6,541 nucleotides of DNA, from the NCBI GenBank assembly GCA_934230055.1, contig CAKQEE010000062.1:1-6541 (forward strand), given 5' to 3'. This stretch comes from an uncultured Clostridia bacterium (lineage in GTDB: Bacteria; Bacillota; Clostridia; Christensenellales; Borkfalkiaceae). The position numbers and the translations under genes were made by a program. The notes beneath the pieces are model-generated. The model was not told where the DNA came from. It did not search any database and was given only the letters and a program-made list of their open reading frames with translations. This document shows, piece by piece, positions 1 to 5,349 of this stretch (position 1 is the first letter of the stretch; the number at the start of each line of letters is the position of its first letter).

Positions 1-269
1 GGTGCAACGAGAACGGTGTTAAATACTTCTCCGTTGCTTCCGGCGGCGGCACGGGCAGAACGCTCCACCCCGACAATATGGCGGCAGGTCCTTCCTCTTA
101 CGGTATGACCGATACGATGGGCAGAATGCACTCGGACGCGCAGTTCGCGGGTTCTTCTTCCGTTCCCGCTCACGTAGAGATGATGGGTCTTATCGGTATG
201 GGCAACAACCCGATGGTAGGCGCAACCGTCGCTTGCGCGGTCGCGGTCGAAGAATGTCTTAAAAAATAA
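1..269 (+). CDS. C-terminal fragment of an unidentified protein (5' end outside window)
   Basis: An open frame enters from the left edge (first complete codon at position 3) and ends at TAA 267-269, giving the last 88 residues of a protein. Visible features are a glycine-rich turn (SVASGGGTGRT), then PDNMAAGPSSYGMTDTMGRM, HSDAQFAGSSSVPAHVEMM and a Gly/Ala/Val-rich end (GMGNNPMVGATVACAVAVEE). The Met/Gly/Ser-rich, well-ordered sequence with several short motif-like blocks looks like the conserved core of a soluble metabolic enzyme rather than a variable tail. There is no obvious transmembrane segment or signal. Codon use matches the neighbours. I do not recognise the family and assign no function. 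The frame closes just before a strong terminator, so this is the last gene of its transcription unit. Confidence 0.8.
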   Translation, partial: CNENGVKYFSVASGGGTGRTLHPDNMAAGPSSYGMTDTMGRMHSDAQFAGSSSVPAHVEMMGLIGMGNNPMVGATVACAVAVEECLKK

Positions 270-283
270 TCAATAATCCGAGA

Positions 284-319
284 AGCGGCTCCGAAAGATA
301 TTTTTTCGGGGTCGCTTTT
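284..319 (+). terminator. Rho-independent terminator after the first gene
   Basis: A 13-bp stem pairs 284-296 (AGCGGCTCCGAAA) with 304-316 (TTTCGGGGTCGCT), including two G-U pairs. The loop is GATATTT at 297-303 and a short T run follows at 316-319. It begins 15 bases after the stop codon and ends before the lipoprotein gene. The T tract is short, so termination may be incomplete. Confidence 0.75.
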
Positions 320-346
320 AAGGTTTGTCAGACGGGGAAAAAGAAT

Positions 347-2287
347 ATGAAAACAAGAAAGAAATTTTTAGCGATAACCGCGGCGGCGTGCCTTGCGATT
401 TTGGCGTTCACGCTTTCCGCGTGCAGTATTTTAGGCAGCCTCGGCGGAAGCAAAAGAACGTTCGAGAAAGTCGGCGTAATGTCGGAAGTCGTGGAAGGCA
501 CGTTTGAATCTGCCGGGTATACAAAAAAAGCAGTTTCTTCCGATTCTTCGGCGGTCGCCGTGCAAAGCGTGCAGGGCGTTTTAAGCGCGCGGACGTTGCG
601 GTCTGCCGCAACTGCAAAAAGCGGGGTAAGCGTTTATTCGGATCGCCCTGCGTCCGTCACCGCGCCTCTCTTTACCGCGCTTAAACTACATCTCGGCGAC
701 GGTCTTAAAGACGTGGAGCTTGACGCGCGGGAAAGATACAAAGCGACGAGCAGCGCGCTTTATCAGGGGCTTAATATAGCCGTTCTTGCAAAGTCCGTGG
801 CGGAGGTTATGGGCGACGGGAGCTTTGGCAAAACGTACAGCTTTATAGAAGGCTATTCGTATATGCACGTCCGCGTGACCGAAAAGGACGGCGGATACGA
901 ATTTCTCGGTTCGTCGTGCATAGACGCGGCAAGCTACGGAGAAGAGAACGAAAGTTGCGTGAATATGTTTTTCAAAGAATACGAGAACGGCAAGTTCGAC
1001 TTTACGCTCGCGCATTATCAGAGGTACGGCAACGAGTATCAGATGCGTTTCGTATATTACGACAGCGAAAAATACATAGTGGACGCGATATTTGAAGAAA
1101 AAGGCGGCTACGACTTTTCCAAACTCGAACTTTCGGATTTCAGATTATTGCTTAAAAAATTTGCTTTTGCGACCTTCGACGGGCATAACTACGTCGTGGA
1201 AGAAAAGGACTTTGCCTTTGCCAAAGCCTGTATAATTCCGTTTATGACCGATACGATGGGGTATACGGGCGATAAGTACCTGACGGCGAAAAGTCTTACG
1301 AAAGGCGAAACGCTTGCGGAAAAGGACGCTGTGGCTATCGTGGCGAAGCAGAGGGATAATACCTTCGTAAACGATTATATAGGCGATATGCCCTCGGTGT
1401 CCGTGAGAGAGAGTTATACCGTTCCCGAAGGCGTTACCGTTCTCGGAAAACATTCCGTTCCCGCGACTAAAAAGCTGATTATACCGAAGCACGTCAAGAA
1501 AATAGGCGACATGGCGCTTTGCTATCCGCAATATTTAGAGGAAATCGTTTTTGAAGATCCCGATAACGGCGCGCTTACGCAGATAGGCGAGGACGACGAG
1601 TATTTGGCGGGCAAGGATCACGTTTATAACAAGACGAGATATTTTTTAACTTCCTTTACCAAAGTTAAAAATTTCGTATTGCCGAAAACGGTAAAAAAAA
1701 TAGCGGGAAGAATAATCGTAACCTCGGCTATGGAAACGCTGGATTTAACCGCGTATACCGGCAAGAGCGAAGCGGGCGAAATAAGTATAATATTCGGAGC
1801 GTTGCCGTTTTACGAAGACGGTATTTATAAGGAACTCGGTTCGATAGAAAATCTTTATATAAACGATAATTGCAGCGTGCAAGTCGCTGTGTTCGGGCTT
1901 GACTATACTTACGAATGTCCCGACGAAACATACGAGCCGTATAACGAATACTGGGCAAAGGTAGACGAACGTATTCCGCAGGAAGTTCCGAAAAAAGAGG
2001 CTTATTTCGAGTACGCAAAGCTTCGCGGGTACGAAAAGACGGAAGCCTTCGTCACTAATTTTTACGCTTATAAAACCGAGAATCCCGACGTTTATCAGCG
2101 CGTTAGTCGCGAATGGGAAGAATTCAGGACGATTTTGAGATTAACGGAAAATCTGTACGTCGAAAGCGAATTTTACGAAAACGTTGTCGAAAACTTAGAA
2201 AGGGAATACGAAATAAACGCGTATGAAAACCCGACGCTAAAAAAGGTCAACGTATTCGTCCTCGGCGGCGAAGAGGGGAAGAAATAA
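347..2287 (+). CDS. Secreted lipoprotein with BspA-type leucine-rich repeat segment
   Basis: This 646-aa protein starts with a classic lipoprotein signal: basic MKTRKK, a hydrophobic stretch to about residue 23, and the lipobox LSAC with the lipidated Cys at 26. It should therefore be anchored to the outer face of the membrane. Residues about 35-110 are Ser/Ala-rich and probably a linker. Residues about 115-320 are rich in aromatic and acidic residues with alternating beta-like patterns and match no family I know. Residues about 365-470 contain at least two LRR_5 (BspA-like) units: KLIIPKHVKKIGDMAL at 376-391 with LEEIVFED from 397, and NFVLPKTVKKIAG at 442-454 with METLDL from 462. The C-terminal 120 residues are charged, Tyr/Glu-rich and probably helical. 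ATG 347 is chosen because it begins the signal peptide and follows a GGGG-type ribosome site at 334-337. BspA-type repeats usually mediate surface binding, but no ligand can be named. Confidence 0.85.
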   Translation: MKTRKKFLAITAAACLAILAFTLSACSILGSLGGSKRTFEKVGVMSEVVEGTFESAGYTKKAVSSDSSAVAVQSVQGVLSARTLRSAATAKSGVSVYSDRPASVTAPLFTALKLHLGDGLKDVELDARERYKATSSALYQGLNIAVLAKSVAEVMGDGSFGKTYSFIEGYSYMHVRVTEKDGGYEFLGSSCIDAASYGEENESCVNMFFKEYENGKFDFTLAHYQRYGNEYQMRFVYYDSEKYIVDAIFEEKGGYDFSKLELSDFRLLLKKFAFATFDGHNYVVEEKDFAFAKACIIPFMTDTMGYTGDKYLTAKSLTKGETLAEKDAVAIVAKQRDNTFVNDYIGDMPSVSVRESYTVPEGVTVLGKHSVPATKKLIIPKHVKKIGDMALCYPQYLEEIVFEDPDNGALTQIGEDDEYLAGKDHVYNKTRYFLTSFTKVKNFVLPKTVKKIAGRIIVTSAMETLDLTAYTGKSEAGEISIIFGALPFYEDGIYKELGSIENLYINDNCSVQVAVFGLDYTYECPDETYEPYNEYWAKVDERIPQEVPKKEAYFEYAKLRGYEKTEAFVTNFYAYKTENPDVYQRVSREWEEFRTILRLTENLYVESEFYENVVENLEREYEINAYENPTLKKVNVFVLGGEEGKK

Positions 2288-2292
2288 TAATT

Positions 2293-2310
2293 TTATCGGC
2301 GCGACGATAA
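2293..2310 (+). repeat. Small inverted repeat between lipoprotein stop and terminator
   Basis: TTATCG at 2293-2298 and CGATAA at 2305-2310 form a perfect 6-bp inverted repeat around a 6-base loop, five bases after the stop codon and four bases before the main terminator stem. In the transcript it would make a small hairpin stacked before the terminator. It may only be chance; no function is assigned. Confidence 0.4.
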
Positions 2311-2314
2311 GAGT

Positions 2315-2356
2315 AAAGTTCGGGCGAGAAAGATTTCTTTCTCGCCCGAACTTTTT
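2315..2356 (+). terminator. Strong Rho-independent terminator after the lipoprotein gene
   Basis: A perfect 18-bp stem pairs 2315-2332 with 2337-2354 around the four-base loop ATTT, with a GC-rich centre (TTCGGGCGAG) and a T run at 2352-2356. It is a textbook intrinsic terminator that separates the lipoprotein gene from the promoter of the sugar kinase gene. Confidence 0.93.
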
Positions 2357-2414
2357 CTGTGTGCGTAAAAACGAAAAAACCTTTTCAGATACAAAGAAAA
2401 CGGCAATATTTAGC

Positions 2415-2443
2415 TTGACAAAACCCTTCCGAAAACTTACAAT
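2415..2443 (+). promoter_or_regulatory. Sigma-A-type promoter of nahK
   Basis: The -35 box TTGACA (2415-2420) is a perfect consensus match. It is followed by a 17-base spacer and the -10 box TACAAT (2438-2443). Transcription should begin near 2450, giving a leader of about 50 bases. The leader contains a small hairpin (TCGGC 2464-2468 with GCCGA 2474-2478) just ahead of the GGAGG ribosome site at 2485-2489. No operator could be identified. Confidence 0.8.
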
Positions 2444-2501
2444 ATAGTAAAAAGAAAAGGTGTTCGGCACAGAGCCGATTTTACGGAGGAATTAAAGCTT
2501 T

Positions 2502-3599
2502 ATGGGTTACGACGCTTTGGGTGCGTGCGCGCATTTCGGGATTGAAGGAGAAGTCACTTATTGCGAACGCTACGGCGCAGGACATATAAACGATACTTAT
2601 CTTGTTAAAACTACCGCTAACGGCGGTAAAAAGCAATATATATTGCAGCGCGTGAACAACACGATTTTTAAGGATGTGCCGAGACTTATGAACAACGTAA
2701 AGCTCGTTACCGAATTTGCGAGAAAAATCGTGACGGCGCGCGGCGGCGATGCGGACAGGGAAGCTATGACTCTTATTCCCGCAAAAGACGGAAAAGTGTT
2801 CTGGACGGACGGTGAAAATTATTTCAGAGTATATCTTTTTATAGAAGATTCCGCAGCGTATCAGATAGCGGAAAATCCCGAAATATTTTATCAGTCGGCG
2901 GTTGCGTTCGGGCGTTTTGCGGCAATGCTCGCGGATTTCGACGCGTCGCTTTTATACGAGTCAATTCCGCAGTTCCACGATACGAAAAAGCGTTTTAACG
3001 ACCTTCTTAACGCGATAGAAGAAAACAAAGCCGGAAGAAAGGATTCCGTAAAAGCGGAAATAGAATTCGCGCTTGCGAGAAAGGAAATGACGGGTAAGAT
3101 TGTCGATAAGCTTGCTTCTAAGGAAATTCCTTCGAGGGTTACGCATAACGACACCAAACTTAATAACGTTTTGTTCGACGCGAAGACGAATAAAGCCCTT
3201 GCGGTTATAGATCTCGATACCATTATGCCGGGTTCAACGTGCTACGACTTCGGCGACAGTATCCGTTTCGGGTGCAATACTGCGGCGGAGGACGAGCGCG
3301 ACCTTTCAAAAGTGGAGTTCTCTTTGGAACTTTTCGACGTGTACGCCAAAGGCTATCTTTCCGAGTTGAAAGGTTGTTTAACGGAATCGGAGCTTGACAA
3401 CTTACCGCTCGGCGCGATTATGATGACTTACGAGTGCGGCATAAGATTTTTAGAGGACTACCTGCGCGGTGACGTATATTTCAGAACTTCGCGCGAGAAC
3501 CATAATTTAGACAGGGCGAGAACGCAGTTCAAGCTTGTCGCGTTAATGGAAAAAGCCTTACCGCAAATGCACGCAATCATAGATAAATACGCAAAGTAA
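2502..3599 (+). CDS. nahK: N-acetylhexosamine 1-kinase (NahK/LnpB type, APH fold)
   Basis: This 365-aa cytoplasmic kinase is predicted to phosphorylate GlcNAc and GalNAc at the anomeric C1 with ATP, giving the 1-phosphates used for UDP-sugar formation or glycolytic entry. It is close to Bifidobacterium longum NahK in length (about 359 aa) and in sequence as I remember it. Shared blocks include YGAGHINDTYLV at 24-35 (nucleotide loop region), YILQRVN, the FHDT block, and VTHNDTKLNNVLFD from 213. In the last block Asp217 is the expected catalytic base. AVIDLDTIMPGS follows, with Asp237 the expected metal ligand, then YDFGDSIRFG. ATG 2502 is supported by GGAGG at 2485-2489, although the 12-base spacing is slightly long. 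The gene has its own promoter and terminator and is monocistronic. The lacto-N-biose phosphorylase, epimerase and uridylyltransferase genes that accompany it in bifidobacteria are not in this window, so the in vivo sugar is inferred. A related hexosamine kinase specificity is the main alternative. Confidence 0.92.
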   Translation: MGYDALGACAHFGIEGEVTYCERYGAGHINDTYLVKTTANGGKKQYILQRVNNTIFKDVPRLMNNVKLVTEFARKIVTARGGDADREAMTLIPAKDGKVFWTDGENYFRVYLFIEDSAAYQIAENPEIFYQSAVAFGRFAAMLADFDASLLYESIPQFHDTKKRFNDLLNAIEENKAGRKDSVKAEIEFALARKEMTGKIVDKLASKEIPSRVTHNDTKLNNVLFDAKTNKALAVIDLDTIMPGSTCYDFGDSIRFGCNTAAEDERDLSKVEFSLELFDVYAKGYLSELKGCLTESELDNLPLGAIMMTYECGIRFLEDYLRGDVYFRTSRENHNLDRARTQFKLVALMEKALPQMHAIIDKYAK

Positions 3600-3628
3600 T
3601 AAATTTTATATAGAATTTAAAACTTGAA

Positions 3629-3671
3629 AAAGCTATCCCCGCGGCGAATGCTTCGCCGCGGGGATAGCTTT
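3629..3671. terminator. Bidirectional intrinsic terminator between convergent genes
   Basis: A perfect 20-bp stem pairs 3629-3648 with 3652-3671 around a three-base loop (TGC). Its core is GC-rich (TATCCCCGCGGCGAA). On the plus strand it is followed by TTTATATTTTAT. On the minus strand the adjoining bases read TTTTTCAAG. It sits between the 3' ends of the convergent nahK and dehydrogenase genes and should stop both transcripts. Confidence 0.88.
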
Positions 3672-3713
3672 ATATTTTATAAAAAAATTTTAGCCGAAAT
3701 CTTAAATAAACGC

Positions 3714-4730
3714 TCAAATAAGATCTATCACCGTTTCGTGAATTTTACCCGTTTTTTCGTATTCGTCCGAAAGCGCTTTGAACGTCTCGGGAACGGATTC
3801 GTACGGAGCGGAATCGAGTTTTAATTGCGATAAATTCACCGCTTTGTTGGCGATAAGATTGATTGCGGAAGCCGCGTTCCCGAAGCCGTTGTTGATGCAA
3901 AGAATGTCGAGCTGCTTTTTTATAGCCTGCGTAAACGAAATGGAAATGCTCCCCGAGGTAACGCCCGTTATAGCAACCGCCGCGTTGAAAGAGGAAAGGG
4001 CAAAGGCTTTGACGATGGGAATATCCGATTCGTAAATGAAAACCGTTTTATCCGCCATTCTTCCGCTCGTTATGGAAGCCACTTCTTTCTGCCAGTTGTC
4101 GTCTTTGCCGAGAACATAGTACACGCCCGACTTTTTCGCAATTTCGTAGTCCTCGTCGTCCGTGGTGAGAACAATCGGCACCGCCTGATAATATATAAGA
4201 AGCTGCGCTAAAATGTTGCCGAAGTTGTTCGCTCCGAGGATAGCCACGTAATCGCCTTTTTGCACGCCGAGCTTATCGACTACCGCAACCGCAAGGGAGA
4301 TGTGGTCGATAAACAACGCCTCGAAATCGGAAACGCTTTCCGGCAAAACGAATAGTTTTTCGTGCGGAACGGACATAAAATCGCTTAAAAATCCGTCGTA
4401 ATCTTCTCCGGCGATAAGCCTGTCGAGACACTTGTCGTATTCGCGGTTTTTACAATTATAACATTCTCCGCATTCTTTGCACGGTTCTATATAGATATGC
4501 TTGCCTTTTTCCAGCCCGAAAAGATTTGCTTCCGTTTCGGAAACCACGCCTATGCCCGAACTGCCGAGAACAACGCTTTCGCAGTCGATGTCTCCGCGAT
4601 AGCACAGCACGTCCGAAAGGGTTACGAGAGCTTTCGTAATTCTCGCCTTTGTGCAAGCCGCCGTGTTTTCGGTTTCCGCAAGCTCTTTTTCTTCGAGATT
4701 AAAGGGCTTAATAAGCTTAAAACCTTTCAT
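3714..4730 (-). CDS. Medium-chain (zinc-type) alcohol dehydrogenase-like protein with altered catalytic zinc site
   Basis: This 338-aa protein belongs to the MDR dehydrogenase superfamily, probably a cytoplasmic NAD(P)-dependent oxidoreductase of unknown substrate. The N-terminal GroES-like domain (about 1-130) contains SDVLCYRGD (Cys43 at the usual first catalytic-zinc position) and a complete structural-zinc cluster, Cys87-x2-Cys90-x2-Cys93-x7-Cys101, with an extra Cys84. The segment VVLGSSGIGVV at 53-63 corresponds to the usual LGHExxGVV, but Ser57-Ser58 replace the His-Glu pair. The Rossmann domain has VAILGANNFGNILAQL from 162, a degenerate GxGxxG in which the middle Gly is Asn. ATG 4730 is chosen because GGAG lies at the right distance and the promoter -10 box lies between this ATG and any upstream in-frame start. 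Catalysis may be altered or lost, and a binding or regulatory role is possible. It is monocistronic and convergent with nahK. Confidence 0.85.
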   Translation of the reverse strand: MKGFKLIKPFNLEEKELAETENTAACTKARITKALVTLSDVLCYRGDIDCESVVLGSSGIGVVSETEANLFGLEKGKHIYIEPCKECGECYNCKNREYDKCLDRLIAGEDYDGFLSDFMSVPHEKLFVLPESVSDFEALFIDHISLAVAVVDKLGVQKGDYVAILGANNFGNILAQLLIYYQAVPIVLTTDDEDYEIAKKSGVYYVLGKDDNWQKEVASITSGRMADKTVFIYESDIPIVKAFALSSFNAAVAITGVTSGSISISFTQAIKKQLDILCINNGFGNAASAINLIANKAVNLSQLKLDSAPYESVPETFKALSDEYEKTGKIHETVIDLI

Positions 4731-4735
4731 AAACA

Positions 4736-4739
4736 CTCC
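4736..4739 (-). promoter_or_regulatory. Ribosome binding site fixing the dehydrogenase start
   Basis: Read on the minus strand the sequence is CGGAGTGTTTATG, with GGAG five bases before the ATG at 4730. This favours ATG 4730 over the longer in-frame reading from TTG at 4790, which would add 20 hydrophobic, non-family residues. Confidence 0.75.
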
Positions 4740-4761
4740 GTTTTTTTGAACATTGCAATAA

Positions 4762-4790
4762 ATTATATAACAAAACGCAAAAAAAATCAA
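4762..4790 (-). promoter_or_regulatory. Sigma-A-type promoter of the dehydrogenase gene
   Basis: On the minus strand the -35 box TTGATT (4790-4785) and the perfect -10 box TATAAT (4767-4762) are separated by 17 bases, with an A/T-rich spacer. Transcription should begin near 4755, leaving a leader of about 25 bases. The upstream TTG that opens the longer reading frame is the first three bases of the -35 box itself, so it cannot be in the mRNA. Confidence 0.82.
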
Positions 4791-4798
4791 GCAAAATA

Positions 4799-4809
4799 AC
4801 GGCTGCCGT
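4799..4809. repeat. Short dyad just upstream of the dehydrogenase -35 box
   Basis: ACGGC-T-GCCGT is an 11-base perfect dyad whose near end lies nine bases beyond the -35 box of the minus-strand promoter. Its position suits an activator or repressor site, but at this length it could be chance. No second copy was seen in the window. Confidence 0.25.
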
Positions 4810-4821
4810 CGTAAAATAACC

Positions 4822-4912
4822 TTGTCGCCCGTTAAACAACAGGAGATTTTCTGTAAAGTTTTACGGAGATAAAAGCAGGGGCAAAGTTACAATCGTAACG
4901 AACGGGCGATAA
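4822..4912 (+). ncRNA. Possible multibranched structured RNA element (unclassified)
   Basis: TTGTCGCCCGTT (4822-4833) can pair with AACGGGCGATAA (4901-4912), a 12-bp closing helix with one G-U pair. Three small hairpins fit inside it: ACAGGA/TTCTGT (4839-4844 with 4849-4854), TTTTA/TAAAA (4859-4863 with 4870-4874, loop CGGAGA) and GTTAC/GTAAC (4886-4890 with 4895-4899, loop AATC). A TAAAAT at 4812-4817 could serve as a -10 box, but no good -35 box accompanies it. The strand is uncertain, since the fold is nearly symmetric under complementing. It resembles no riboswitch I can identify. The inner hairpins are short enough to be chance; the closing helix is the best-supported part. Confidence 0.3.
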
Positions 4913-5008
4913 ACAGCGCTAAAATAGCATAAACCTGAGAAGTAATCGCTTGTCCGCGGGGTATAAGTAAAACTTTTGATAAAAAGGCGAAAAAAACGGC
5001 GGATATAG

Positions 5009-5037
5009 TTGACTAAACTTAAAAAATGTAATATAAT
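5009..5037 (+). promoter_or_regulatory. Sigma-A-type promoter of rpmE
   Basis: TTGACT (5009-5014), a 17-base spacer and a perfect TATAAT (5032-5037) place the transcription start near 5044. That leaves a leader of only about 22 bases before the rpmE start, too short for a ribosomal-protein leader fold. Confidence 0.87.
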
Positions 5038-5066
5038 TACACGGTAAATAAATTTTGAGGTGTTTT

Positions 5067-5276
5067 ATGAAACAGGGAATACATCCGGATTATCATGAAG
5101 TAACGGTTCAATGTGCCTGCGGCGAAACTTTCAAAACCGGTTCCACTAAAAAAACTGACGTTATAAAGGTTGATATTTGTTCCAAATGCCATCCTTTCTT
5201 TACTGGTAAGCAAAAATTGGTAGATACCGGCGGCCGCGTTGACAAATTCAACAAGAGATACGGCAAGGCAAAATAA
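5067..5276 (+). CDS. rpmE: Ribosomal protein bL31 (zinc-binding C+ form)
   Basis: This 69-aa protein is bacterial large-subunit protein L31. It begins MKQGIHPDYHEVTVQCACG and ends in the conserved CSKCHPFFTGKQ...DTGGRVDKFNKRYG block. Cys16, Cys18, Cys38 and Cys41 form the zinc site of the C+ class, which can be replaced under zinc starvation by a Cys-less paralogue in some bacteria. ATG 5067 is chosen because it gives the normal family length and sits six bases after the GAGG of the ribosome site GAGGTG (5057-5062). An upstream in-frame TTG at 5055 overlaps that site and is not used. It has its own promoter and is followed directly by a terminator and then the DUF1385 gene, a pairing common in Firmicutes. 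No Zur-box-like dyad is seen at its promoter. Confidence 0.98.
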   Translation: MKQGIHPDYHEVTVQCACGETFKTGSTKKTDVIKVDICSKCHPFFTGKQKLVDTGGRVDKFNKRYGKAK

Positions 5277-5288
5277 TACGTTTGCTTC

Positions 5289-5334
5289 GCGGCTTTAAGA
5301 GTATTTACTACCCTTAAAGCCGCTTTTTCTTTTT
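5289..5334 (+). terminator. Intrinsic terminator or attenuator between rpmE and the DUF1385 gene
   Basis: An 11-bp perfect stem GCGGCTTTAAG (5289-5299) with CTTAAAGCCGC (5313-5323) encloses a 13-base loop and is followed by a long T-rich run TTTTTCTTTTT (5324-5334). It lies 12 bases after the rpmE stop codon and only 15 bases before the ATG of the next gene, so read-through may set that gene's expression. Confidence 0.9.
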
Positions 5335-5349
5335 ATCCGAACTTCTTAA

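Larger units (their letters stand above)
4791..5008. other. Divergent intergenic region without a gene
   Basis: Between the two divergent promoters lie about 220 bases in which I see no credible reading frame on either strand and no tRNA. It holds the dyad at 4799-4809, a possible folded element at 4822-4912, and a weaker long-range pairing of TGTCCGC (4951-4957) with GCGGATA (near 4999-5005, one G-T pair). TTTTACGGAG at 4859-4868 matches the bases around the nahK ribosome site, but no start codon follows at a useful distance. Confidence 0.6.

Noticed and set aside
408..2018. Several minus-strand open frames opposite the lipoprotein gene
   Set aside because: They are Arg/Leu-rich antisense shadows of a gene with a clear signal peptide and repeats, and lack ribosome sites or family features.
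2443..2448. TATAGT at 2443-2448 as the nahK -10 box
   Set aside because: Its spacing from TTGACA would be 22 bases; TACAAT at 2438-2443 gives exactly 17.
3624..3824. Small plus-strand reading frame across the nahK terminator
   Set aside because: It runs through the terminator hairpin into the antisense of the dehydrogenase gene, has no ribosome site, and looks like composition-driven open frame.
4728..4790. Longer dehydrogenase reading from TTG at 4790 adding 20 hydrophobic residues (possible signal or membrane anchor)
   Set aside because: The TTG is part of the -35 box and the -10 box lies downstream of it, so it would not be transcribed. ATG 4730 has a proper ribosome site and family-like N-terminus.
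4859..4912. Ribosome-site-like TTTTACGGAG followed by a small gene
   Set aside because: No ATG, GTG or TTG follows at usable distance with an open frame.
5055..5066. rpmE start at in-frame TTG 5055
   Set aside because: It overlaps the GAGGTG ribosome site, and the family start MKxxIHP is at 5067.
4822..5066. An L31-type ribosomal-protein leader controlling rpmE
   Set aside because: Such leaders are known in Firmicutes, but the consensus promoter at 5009-5037 places the transcript start about 22 bases before rpmE, excluding the folded region unless a second upstream promoter exists, and I found no good one.
5239..5279. TTGACA at 5239 as a promoter for the DUF1385 gene
   Set aside because: The nearest -10-like sequence (TAATAC, 5274-5279) is 29 bases away, far from the 17-base optimum, and the -35 lies within rpmE coding sequence.
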